Positions 1 through 7,715 of a stretch of DNA of 64,000 bases are shown here, in pieces. Each line of letters starts with the position of its first letter. Within the stretch, counting starts at the first letter, position 1. A program made the translations under genes and the position numbers. Where the stretch lies: the NCBI GenBank assembly GCA_044356555.1, contig JBIKWB010000015.1:61437-125436 (forward strand), given 5' to 3'. A model generated the notes under the pieces. The model saw only the letters and a program-made list of their open reading frames with translations. It had not been told where the DNA came from and made no database searches. The DNA is from Tous-C4FEB sp044356555. Its GTDB lineage: Bacteria > Verrucomicrobiota > Verrucomicrobiia > Opitutales > Opitutaceae.

Positions 1-1
1 G

Positions 2-2443
2 CGAGCTTTGGTAGCGGGTGCCGAATCCGACGGAGGCGCCTTTGAGCGCGCCCTCGAGGAAGGCGTAGCGTTGGAAGAGGCGCACGATGTTGTCGGGCGA
101 GTTGGGCAACGGACGGTCCTTCAAGAGCCAGTAGTTGATGTCGAGGGCGACGTCGTTGGTGGGCAGTTTATTGACCGTGGGCTTGTTCTTGTAGAGGTGG
201 CTGGCGCCGAGCACGAGCGAGTAGGACGGGATCGGAGTCCAAACCCAGTCGGTCTCGTAGCCCTCGGTGGTGTTGCCGTCGATGGTGGTGGACCAGTTGA
301 CGGAGGCGCGCACGGCGGGATTGGAGGTGGCGGGGTTGAGGTCGGACTCGGTGCCGCGGTTTCGGGGATCGGAGGAATTCCGGTTGATGTCCGTGATCAG
401 AATGTTGCCGCGGGTGAGGTTGAACCAGCCGAAGGAGCCGGTGAGCTTGCGATTGAAGAGTTCAAACTTCAGGCCGATTTCCTTGCCCTTGCCGATGTCG
501 TTGGGCACCGGATTGGCCGCCTGCTCGGCGGGAGTGACGATGTCCGCTGGAACCGACGCGGGGGCGAACGAGACGCGGCTCACCTTGCTGGCGCCGACGC
601 GGGCGGTCTCGCCCTGATTCTGGCTGGCGTAGAGGTTGAGCCCGCGGACGAGGCGGACGACGGCGCCGACCGTATGGTTGTCCGTCTTGACGTTGGCGGT
701 GGCGACGGCGCCGGGGAGGACGGAGCCGTCCCGATCAACGCCACCGTTGACGGCGTAACCCCAGCTGTAGCGTTTGCCGGCGGTGAGGGTGATGCGATCG
801 TCAAACCAGCTCGTGCTGAACGCGGCGAACTCGGCGCGCGTGATGCTCTTGCTGTAATCGGCGGTGCGGATGCCGGCGGGCTGGACGGCGGAAGGCCAGG
901 TGGTGATCAGGCGGTTGTCGGGGAACGCGTGCACGCGGGGATCCCAGTAAATCCAGGCATTGGCCCCGGTGAGCGTGGCGGGGATGCGGCCGGTGTTGAC
1001 GGTGTCGGGAACCACGCGGGGGGAGGCGGGCACGGAGAGCGGGTAAGCGGCGTAGTTGAGCACGGCGTTTTCGACGGTCTGTTCCTGGTCGCCGTATTGG
1101 GCGCCGATCAGCAGCGTGTTGCGGGAGCGCCACAGGTCTTTCTTGAAGACGCCTTGGAACTTCACGTCGCGATTCTCGACCTTGGTGCGGTTGGCGGAGA
1201 AATTGTTGTTCTGGTAATAACCGGCGGGTTGGAGCCGGGTGCCGAAGCTGTAGAGATCGTAGTTGAGGCGGGCTTTGGTGTAGCGGCCCAGCAACGAGGC
1301 GTTGAACCAATCGGTCGCGGCGAACGTGGAGTCGCTTTCGACGATGGTGGCGGGCTCGGAGAATTTGGCGTTGGGCCCAAAGTAATTGTAGGAGCGGCCA
1401 CCGGGTGCGTTGCCTTCCTGCAGGGTCTCACCGACGCCGAGGGAGGTCCATTTGCCCGTGGTGTTGAGGATATCGGTGCGCCACTGGCCGAAGCCGCCGT
1501 ATCCGATGCGGCTTTGATACTCGGCCTTGGTGAACGGCACGCCGGCGAGGGCGCCGGTGCGCAGCCGGCCGAGGTTAAGCAGGGACTGGTCGGGGTTATC
1601 GAAGGCGTTTTGGTAATTTTGCGACGCAGGCTGGGGCTGGGAAACGGCGTTGCCGGTGCTGGTGCGGTGGACGACCTCGATCCCGGTGCGGAACTTGGCC
1701 GAGGGCTGCCAAAGCAACTGCGGATTGATGAACGTCGTCGTCGAATGCGAGTGCTGCTGCCACTGGTTGCCGTCGCGATGGGAGAGAATCACGCGGTAAG
1801 CGAGGGTCTTGTCGCGGTTGATGGGGCCGGTGAGATCGACCGAGGCTTTGTAGGTATCATGCGAGCCGATGCGCACGGTGGCCTCTTGCTGGCGGGCGAA
1901 GAGCGGCTTCTTGGTGACGTTGTTGACCTCGCCGCCGATGGTGGCGCCGCCGATGAACACGGCCATGGGACCCTTGGCGACCTCGATGCGGTCGACGTTC
2001 TCGGTGTCGAAACCGTAGAACTGGCGTAGGCCGTTGCGGAACGTGCCGTTGTAAGGCTGGCCGCGGAAACGGGTGAGATTGGGCTGGCCGTTGCCACGCC
2101 CGGCGCCGGGGGAGAAATTGCCGTTGGGGGCGTTATCGTCCAGAGCGACAGAGCTGACGTAGGAGAGCGCGCCGAGGAAGCCGCTCTTGCCCGTGTCGCG
2201 GAGAAACTCGCCCGTGATGACGGTGATGGGCAGCGGCGTATCCATCAGGGCTTGGGCGACGCCGGTGGTCGCGACGGAATTTTGCACGCGGTAGCCGGAG
2301 TCCTTGGCGCTGCGCACCTCGAAGGCGGAAAGGACGAGGACCTCCGAGGGTGGCGGGATGGAAGGAGGCGATGCCGGCTGGGCGATGAGGGCGAGCGGCA
2401 CGAGCAGCGCAGCGGTGAACAGATGACGGGGGACGGGTTGCAT
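2..2443 (-). CDS. TonB-dependent receptor, 3' end cut by window edge
   Basis: Outer-membrane receptor that would import an oligosaccharide or siderophore-like ligand using TonB energy. 814 codons stay open from an ATG at 2443 to the left edge. Residues 1-21 form a signal peptide ending near LIAQ. A TonB-box-like string VLVLSAFEV lies at about 35-43. A plug domain follows, with the typical ITVITGEFLRDTG, VDRIEVAKGP and GGEVNNVTKKP strings. The last visible residues (KGASVGFGTRYQ) match the penultimate barrel strands of this family, so only the C-terminus is missing. A conserved intergenic element with two palindromes lies about 100 bp upstream. Family assignment is secure; the ligand cannot be told. 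Confidence 0.9.
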   Translation of the reverse strand, partial: MQPVPRHLFTAALLVPLALIAQPASPPSIPPPSEVLVLSAFEVRSAKDSGYRVQNSVATTGVAQALMDTPLPITVITGEFLRDTGKSGFLGALSYVSSVALDDNAPNGNFSPGAGRGNGQPNLTRFRGQPYNGTFRNGLRQFYGFDTENVDRIEVAKGPMAVFIGGATIGGEVNNVTKKPLFARQQEATVRIGSHDTYKASVDLTGPINRDKTLAYRVILSHRDGNQWQQHSHSTTTFINPQLLWQPSAKFRTGIEVVHRTSTGNAVSQPQPASQNYQNAFDNPDQSLLNLGRLRTGALAGVPFTKAEYQSRIGYGGFGQWRTDILNTTGKWTSLGVGETLQEGNAPGGRSYNYFGPNAKFSEPATIVESDSTFAATDWFNASLLGRYTKARLNYDLYSFGTRLQPAGYYQNNNFSANRTKVENRDVKFQGVFKKDLWRSRNTLLIGAQYGDQEQTVENAVLNYAAYPLSVPASPRVVPDTVNTGRIPATLTGANAWIYWDPRVHAFPDNRLITTWPSAVQPAGIRTADYSKSITRAEFAAFSTSWFDDRITLTAGKRYSWGYAVNGGVDRDGSVLPGAVATANVKTDNHTVGAVVRLVRGLNLYASQNQGETARVGASKVSRVSFAPASVPADIVTPAEQAANPVPNDIGKGKEIGLKFELFNRKLTGSFGWFNLTRGNILITDINRNSSDPRNRGTESDLNPATSNPAVRASVNWSTTIDGNTTEGYETDWVWTPIPSYSLVLGASHLYKNKPTVNKLPTNDVALDINYWLLKDRPLPNSPDNIVRLFQRYAFLEGALKGASVGFGTRYQSS

Positions 2444-2758
2444 GGAACGAATGACGAACGCAGGGTTATGGTTGGCGGTCACACCGGGTGGATGTGGCCG
2501 TGGGAAGGGGCGCGGAGAGAAATGGGTCTCCGGGTTTGGTCCGCAAACGTTGCGTTGGTGAAATCGTTCACCCGTGAAAACTGACCCGGAAGCCTGCGGG
2601 GTCCGGCTGGAGCGAATTGGTCAATTTCCTGTCGCGGGCCGATGTGGGCCATGGGGCCGGAGCGGGCTTCAGTGCAAACTCTGGCGCACGGGAGACGCTG
2701 AGCGCCGAGCCCGTCGACCATATCAGCCCGCCGCGGTCATGCCTTCGGCGCGCTCGGG
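2444..2758. other. Intergenic region, receptor promoter side
   Basis: 315 bp between the receptor start and the stop of the SGNH gene. It contains the palindromic element at 2542-2578 and otherwise no convincing gene. Short open frames here are low-complexity arginine- or proline-rich translations with no recognisable domain. Confidence 0.6.
2542..2578 (-). promoter_or_regulatory. Putative operator with two adjacent palindromes (site A)
   Basis: Plus-strand CGCAAACGTTGCG (2542-2554, 5-bp arms around ACG) is followed at once by GGTGAAATCGTTCACC (2557-2572, 6-bp arms around ATCG). The first resembles PurR/LacI-type operators. The whole element recurs in front of the LacI gene at 4263-4292. Position about 115 bp upstream of the TonB receptor start suggests LacI-family control; this is inference from symmetry and recurrence. 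Confidence 0.5.
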
Positions 2759-4054
2759 CTAAGGTGGCTGCGTGCCGACGGGCTCGCCGACGACGAGAAA
2801 GCCGCTGAGGTAAAGTCCGTGCGCGGCGTAAGGCTTCGGGTCGGTGATGGGCTTGCCGGCTTTGGCCATGATCGCGGCCTTGTCGATCTGGGTGGCGAGC
2901 AATTCGAGGGTCACGCGGTGCTCGTTGTCGGCGAGCGGTTTTGGGAAAAACCATCGCGCGAGGTAGAATCGACCGGGCGTTGAAAAACTGTCGAAGAGCG
3001 TGCCCGTCTCCGGCGGCAGATCGTCGATCGTTACGCGGAACTGGCCGTTCTCGGGGCCTTTCAAACCGACGATGCCCAGCGCGGTGCCTTTGAAACGAAA
3101 CGTGATCTTCGCGCCCGGCTCCATCGCGACCCACGTCGGCGGCACCAGGTTCTGGCCGCCTTGGGTGGTGACGTGCACGTCGTGCGGCGGGACCGGCTGC
3201 CATTGGTTGTCGTGGTCCGTCTCGGCGACGCTGACGATCCGGGCGCGTTGCCAGTTTTCCGGTGAGAGTGGCGCCCCCAGCGCGTGCGGGCTAGCGGCGC
3301 CCGCGCGGAGGAACTGCGGCAACGCGAGCGCGAGACGGTCGGCGTAAACGCGATGGCCGGCGTCGGTCGGATGCGTCTTGTCGCGGGTGAAAATCAAACG
3401 GCCCCGCTCATCGCGGCCCTCGGCATCGGCCTTCACGCTTTCGGGTGCGGTCATGACGAGCGTCTCGGCGGCGATGCGACGCGCGATTTCGACGCCGAAA
3501 TTGAAACTCGGAATGGCGTAATGCGCGGCGACGTTCTCCATCGAGCGCGCCGTGCTCTGGTAGCGGCCGGCGAGCAGGTCTTTCAGCATTCCGTTCGAGA
3601 CGGTGTAGACGAAACAGATGTCGGTGTGCGGATTCGCCGCCCACGCCTGGCGGACGATCCCCTCCATCCGCGCTTCGACTCGGGGCGAACCGGTGCCGTC
3701 GTTGACGGCGAATTCCACGAAGAGCAGATCGGGCCGGTGGCGCAGGACATCGCGTTGCAGGCGCGGGGCGCCGTAGTCGGAGCCGGTGCCGGAAACGGCG
3801 GCGTTGATCTCGGTGAACTTTGTCTTCGGGTAGGCGCGCTGAAACGTCGTCAACGTCATCGGCCGCCAACCCGCTGCGGCGGTGATGCTCCCGCCGAGAA
3901 ACGCCACGCGCACCTCTTCACCTCGTGCGATCTTGGCGGCGACATTCGGCAAGCCGCCGCGTACGTGAAATTCCGTCAGCTCGGCTCCGCGCGCGAGCGC
4001 GAGCGGGAAAATCAAACCCAGAAGAAGACAGCGAAGGAAATGCAGGATCGTCAT
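2759..4054 (-). CDS. Secreted SGNH/GDSL hydrolase with C-terminal beta domain
   Basis: Predicted exported esterase, probably removing acyl groups from a polysaccharide. 431 residues with a signal peptide (1 to about 23). SGNH block I is GGSIT (54-58, nucleophile Ser56), a block III-like AVND lies at 116-119, and the catalytic dyad motif DKTH is at 225-228 (Asp225, His228). After about residue 260 a beta-rich region resembles an accessory carbohydrate-binding domain. It is flanked by a TonB receptor and a LacI regulator, fitting a polysaccharide locus. The exact ester substrate is unknown. Confidence 0.85.
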   Translation of the reverse strand: MTILHFLRCLLLGLIFPLALARGAELTEFHVRGGLPNVAAKIARGEEVRVAFLGGSITAAAGWRPMTLTTFQRAYPKTKFTEINAAVSGTGSDYGAPRLQRDVLRHRPDLLFVEFAVNDGTGSPRVEARMEGIVRQAWAANPHTDICFVYTVSNGMLKDLLAGRYQSTARSMENVAAHYAIPSFNFGVEIARRIAAETLVMTAPESVKADAEGRDERGRLIFTRDKTHPTDAGHRVYADRLALALPQFLRAGAASPHALGAPLSPENWQRARIVSVAETDHDNQWQPVPPHDVHVTTQGGQNLVPPTWVAMEPGAKITFRFKGTALGIVGLKGPENGQFRVTIDDLPPETGTLFDSFSTPGRFYLARWFFPKPLADNEHRVTLELLATQIDKAAIMAKAGKPITDPKPYAAHGLYLSGFLVVGEPVGTQPP

Positions 4055-4262
4055 GGAGAGAGTTGGGCGCGGTGCGCGAGGTAGCCGAAGCCGTAAGACA
4101 CCTCGACGGCGGTAGCGGTGCTGCGCGGTGCGCGGAAGCGATCACTGAACGTGCGGGTGTTGGGTGAGTCCAGCAGATGTTGCCGATCTGAGGATTAAGG
4201 AGAAGTGCGGGCTCTTCGGCTGGTCAAGGGCACGAAACCACGCCGAGGTTAAGCGTTGCGTG

Positions 4263-4292
4263 GCAAATACCGCGTTAGTGAAGTCGTTTACC
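4263..4292. promoter_or_regulatory. Putative operator upstream of or overlapping the LacI start (site B)
   Basis: GCAAA, then a variable 4-mer, then GCGTTAGTGAAGTCGTTTACC. This matches site A at 2543-2572 almost base for base (shared core GTTRGTGAARTCGTTYACC). The inverted repeat is imperfect here (GTGAA/TTTAC). The placement at the start of the LacI gene would suit autoregulation and control of the divergent SGNH gene. Confidence 0.45.
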
Positions 4293-5363
4293 TTGTCGAA
4301 ACCCCACGCTGAAGTCATCACGCTCAAAGACGTCGCGGCGCGCGCCGGGGTTTCGCTGGCGACGGTTTCGTATGCGTTGCGCCAACACCCCAAAATCCCG
4401 GTGGAGACGCGGGAACTCGTGGCGGCGGCGGCGCGCGAGCTCGGTTACCGGCCGAATCCGCGGGTCGCCAGTCTCATGGCGCACATTCGCGGGTCGCAGT
4501 CGCGTTCCCACCAGGAGCGGCTGGCGTTCGTGTGGGTCCACACCAGCCGGGCGGAGGCACGGCAGAATCCTTTTTTGAAACTGGTCTTCGCGGGCGCGCG
4601 GGAGCGGGCGAGGCAGATGGGTTTTGTGTTGGAGGAGTTTTGGACGAGCGACGCGGGGATGACGGACCAGCGCCTCGAGCAGATTCTCCGGGCACGTGGG
4701 ATCGTCGGCGTGGTGCTGTCCCCGGTGACCACGGCGGAATCGGCGGTAACGCTGGGCTGGGACTGGCGGCAGTTTGCCCCGGCGGTGATCGGTAATATCA
4801 CCTGGATGCCGGAGCTGCACCACGCCGGGCACCATCACTTTTTGGCGATGCGCTTGGCCTTGTTGGAGCTCGCGAAACTCGGCTGCAAGCGGCCGGTCGC
4901 GCTGATCGAGGCGACGGTGCATGAGCGGAACAAGCACGCTTACGTGGCCGGTTTCTTGGCCCATCATCCGCAGGCGGCGTCGGCGCGCGGTTTGGTGCGG
5001 GTGGCGAGCCGCGGCGACGCCACCGACCTCGGGCCGTGGCTGCAAGCGGCGCGGCCGGATGCGTTGATCGTCAGCCATACCGATCTGTTGGATTTGCCCG
5101 GGATCAGCGAGGTGGTGAAGAAACTGCGCCTGCCGCGGGTGACGCTTTATTGGAGCAAAGAGACCCCGCGGGGAATCGGTGGGATCGACCAGTGCCAGGA
5201 TCGCGTGGCCGGGCACGCGGTCGATCTGGTGGCGGCGCAGCTCAACGCGAACGAAACGGGTGCGCCAGATTTGCCGCGCATCATGTTATTCCCCGGGCGC
5301 TGGGTCGTGCCGGGTGCGCCTGGTGGCAAAGGCAGAGCGGCACGAACGACCAAAGTTAATTAA
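4278..5363 (+). CDS. LacI-family transcriptional regulator
   Basis: Sugar-responsive repressor. The HTH is LKDVAARAGVSLATVSYALR, followed by the hinge region and a long periplasmic-binding-protein-like domain. The frame is open back to 4164, but there is no ATG before the HTH. Start candidates are GTG 4278 or TTG 4293; GTG 4278 is given here and either leaves a short leader before the HTH. About 361 residues, usual for the family. Its recognition helix resembles that of the regulator at 24189-25292. It lies 81 bp upstream of the co-directional beta-helix gene. The function call is secure; the start is not. Confidence 0.85.
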   Translation: MKSFTLSKPHAEVITLKDVAARAGVSLATVSYALRQHPKIPVETRELVAAAARELGYRPNPRVASLMAHIRGSQSRSHQERLAFVWVHTSRAEARQNPFLKLVFAGARERARQMGFVLEEFWTSDAGMTDQRLEQILRARGIVGVVLSPVTTAESAVTLGWDWRQFAPAVIGNITWMPELHHAGHHHFLAMRLALLELAKLGCKRPVALIEATVHERNKHAYVAGFLAHHPQAASARGLVRVASRGDATDLGPWLQAARPDALIVSHTDLLDLPGISEVVKKLRLPRVTLYWSKETPRGIGGIDQCQDRVAGHAVDLVAAQLNANETGAPDLPRIMLFPGRWVVPGAPGGKGRAARTTKVN

Positions 5364-5444
5364 ACGGCAGCGTTCCCGGTCCGGAGCGGGTTGTTATTCG
5401 TCGCGGTGCGGTGAGCTTTTGCCGATTCGCGCGTCTCGCCTCAG

Positions 5445-7031
5445 ATGCCTCTCATCTCACGTTGGTTTTTACGATTCCGCTGGCTGCTTGGCGTGGTGCT
5501 TGGGGCGGTGGCCATGGCGCCGGGTTTCTCGGCCGAGGAAACCAAGCGGAGCGTGCCCACGGATCAGCCGGTGAACTACGAGGCGTTTGGCGCGGTGGGC
5601 GACGGAGTGACCGACGATTTGCCAGCGATCCTCGAAGCGCACGCCTTTGCCAATACCCACGGCTTGGCGGTCAAAACGAAGCCTGGCGCCGTTTATCACT
5701 TGGGTCGACGGGCGCTCACGGCGATCATCGCTACCGATACCGATTGGGGCACATCGAAGTTTATCATTGATGATTCGGAGGTGGAAAATCACCGCGCGTC
5801 CCTCTTCGAGGTGCGCTCGTTGCTGGCCCCGGTAACGGTGTCGATTGCAAAGCTGACGCGCGATCAGCGGCAGCTCGACGTCCGCCCGCCCGCAGACTGT
5901 TGGGTGCGGGTGGAGAACAGCGGTCGGCGGCGCTACATCCGGCGCGGCCTCAACCAAAACAAAGGTTCGGCCCAGCGCGATTGCTTCATTTTGCGCCGCG
6001 ACGGCACGGTCGAAGGCGACATCGATTGGGACTACGAGGTGGTCACGCGGGTCGAGGCACGGCCGATTGATGGGCGACCGCTGCGGCTGAAGGGCGGGAT
6101 TTTCACGACGACTGCGAATCGCATGCAGCAGGAAAAAGGCTATAGTTATTGGTCGCGAAATATCGCGATCACCCGATCGAACACCACGGTTGAGGGCGTG
6201 GTCCACCATGTGGTCGGCGAAACGGATGTCGGCCATCCCTACCACGGGTTTCTCGCGGTCAGCAGTTGTGCCAACGTCACGTTGCGCGACTGTTTTCTCA
6301 CCGGTCACAAAACTTATTCAACCATCGGGGCGGCGGGAAAGCCGGTGAGCATGGGCACTTACGACGTGACGGCGAATGAAGTGGTCAACTTCACGATGAT
6401 CGGGTGCCGCATGGACAATATCTGCGACCCGACGCGCTGGGGCGTGATCGGCACCAACTTCTGCAAAAATATCCTCCTGGAGAACTGCACGCTCTCCCGC
6501 ATGGACGCGCACCAAGGGGTCTCCGGGACTTACACCATCCGCGGTTGCACGCTCGGCCATGCGGGCCTGAACGCCATCGGCCGGGGCACGTTGATCGTTG
6601 AAAATTCCACGCTGAACGGCCGGTCGTTGATCAGTCTGCGCAGTGATTACGGCAGCACATGGGAAGGAACGGTCGTCATTCGGAACAGCCGTTGGATTCC
6701 CGCGTGCGGCGCGACGGTGCAGCCTCATCTGCTCGCGGCGAGCAACGATGGGCAGCACGACTTCGGTTATCCCTGTTTCATGCCGCGGGAGATCACGATC
6801 GACGGCCTGTTCATCGACGACCGCAACGTGCCGAAAAACTACCAAGGGCCGTTTCTCTTCACGGATCCGGACGGTGCAAGCGCGGGCGGGGGCGGGGCGA
6901 GTCGGCCGTTTCCTTACGTGCCGACCGAGCAGGTGACGATCCGTAATCTGACGACCGCGAGCGGGAAAACTATCCGCACGTCGCCGGATGCCGGGTTCAA
7001 CGCGCGGGTGCGCGTGGTGGAAGGGAAGTGA
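5445..7031 (+). CDS. Secreted right-handed beta-helix (pectate-lyase-superfamily) protein
   Basis: 528 residues with an N-terminal signal peptide (about 1-30). The start of the mature protein, NYEAFGAVGDGVTDDLPAIL (44-63), is the hallmark of the pectate_lyase_3/GH28-like parallel beta-helix fold. Further on, repeated N-rich rungs (for example NITLxxC-like strands such as NILLENCTLSRMD) fit beta-helix coils. Such proteins are polysaccharide lyases or hydrolases, or structural relatives. No catalytic residues can be assigned with confidence, so substrate and even activity remain open. Confidence 0.75.
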   Translation: MPLISRWFLRFRWLLGVVLGAVAMAPGFSAEETKRSVPTDQPVNYEAFGAVGDGVTDDLPAILEAHAFANTHGLAVKTKPGAVYHLGRRALTAIIATDTDWGTSKFIIDDSEVENHRASLFEVRSLLAPVTVSIAKLTRDQRQLDVRPPADCWVRVENSGRRRYIRRGLNQNKGSAQRDCFILRRDGTVEGDIDWDYEVVTRVEARPIDGRPLRLKGGIFTTTANRMQQEKGYSYWSRNIAITRSNTTVEGVVHHVVGETDVGHPYHGFLAVSSCANVTLRDCFLTGHKTYSTIGAAGKPVSMGTYDVTANEVVNFTMIGCRMDNICDPTRWGVIGTNFCKNILLENCTLSRMDAHQGVSGTYTIRGCTLGHAGLNAIGRGTLIVENSTLNGRSLISLRSDYGSTWEGTVVIRNSRWIPACGATVQPHLLAASNDGQHDFGYPCFMPREITIDGLFIDDRNVPKNYQGPFLFTDPDGASAGGGGASRPFPYVPTEQVTIRNLTTASGKTIRTSPDAGFNARVRVVEGK

Positions 7032-7133
7032 GGGAGAGCGGAGGAGGCCGCCCCTCGTGAGATGAAAAGGGCCACGAGATAAGAAGTCGTTGGACGTTTT
7101 GGTGGAGAGCGTGCGTATCGTTGGCGAGCGCTG

Positions 7134-7451
7134 CTATTCGATGATCAGAAATCGGCCCGGTTTTAGCGAAGTCAGCGCGATGAGAAGGCGCGGCATGAGT
7201 GGGGCCGTGACGGCGAGGCGATTGGACGATGCACGGAGCGCGATGATCGGTAGGGGCAGATGAGCGAGGTCGTGTTGGTGGAGCATGCCGCTGTCCATCG
7301 TGACCAAAACATCGAATTCTAGGGCGGCCCGGGCGAGCAGAGCGCCGTTGCGCGTGCCTGCCCAACCGATCAATGGCACCGATTTTACTTCATGACCGGG
7401 CAGGCTGCGGGCGAGCCGCCAGTCGAGATTCTCATCAAGGAGAATCTTAAT
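7134..7451 (-). CDS. DUF5615 PIN-like toxin, apparent ATT start
   Basis: Putative ribonuclease toxin of a type II pair. The reading frame from 7451 gives IKILLDENLDWRLARSL, which aligns exactly with the MKILLDENL start usual in this family, followed by GTRNGALLARA and VLVTMDSGML. The antitoxin TGA is in the same frame at 7455-7457. Only GCG separates it from ATT, so no ATG, GTG or TTG can produce the conserved N-terminus. A conventional start at GTG 7379 would delete the first acidic Asp/Glu residues. 105 residues from ATT, normal for the family. The toxin role is inferred from family and partner. Confidence 0.75.
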   Translation of the reverse strand: MKILLDENLDWRLARSLPGHEVKSVPLIGWAGTRNGALLARAALEFDVLVTMDSGMLHQHDLAHLPLPIIALRASSNRLAVTAPLMPRLLIALTSLKPGRFLIIE

Positions 7452-7454
7452 CGC

Positions 7455-7667
7455 TCAGGTCGATTGCAGGATGTGCGCGCGAGATTCTTCAAGGACCGCG
7501 ATGACTTGCTCGCGAGTCACGCTGGGGAATCCTTCAAGAAAATCATCGATCGAATCTCCCGCTTCGAGGTGATCGAAGAGACTGCGCACCGGGACCCGGG
7601 TGGCGGTAAATACGCGCTCCCCGCCGAGGATCTCAGGATCGGTGCTGGTTGCGGCGATAGCGGGCAT
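7455..7667 (-). CDS. DUF433 antitoxin
   Basis: 70-residue DNA-binding-type antitoxin. The DUF433 core is clear: ILGGERVFTATRVPVRSLFD, then EAGDSIDDFLEGFPSVTREQVIAVLE. It sits immediately upstream of the DUF5615 toxin with a 3-nt gap, the standard order for this pair. It probably neutralises the toxin and represses its own promoter. It lies between a beta-helix gene and a heparinase-like gene and has no evident link to their sugar functions. Confidence 0.85.
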   Translation of the reverse strand: MPAIAATSTDPEILGGERVFTATRVPVRSLFDHLEAGDSIDDFLEGFPSVTREQVIAVLEESRAHILQST

Positions 7668-7715
7668 GCGCAGAACCTAGCGGGTTGGAGGGGAACGACA
7701 AGAGGGGAGTCTCGA

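Noticed and set aside
8..2029. 673-codon open frame on the plus strand opposite the first TonB receptor
   Set aside because: Gly/Val/Ala/Glu-rich translation without domains. The minus frame gives a clear TonB receptor, and high GC content leaves long antisense frames open.
2568..3203. 211-codon minus-strand frame inside the SGNH gene
   Set aside because: Arg-rich translation in an alternative frame of the SGNH hydrolase.
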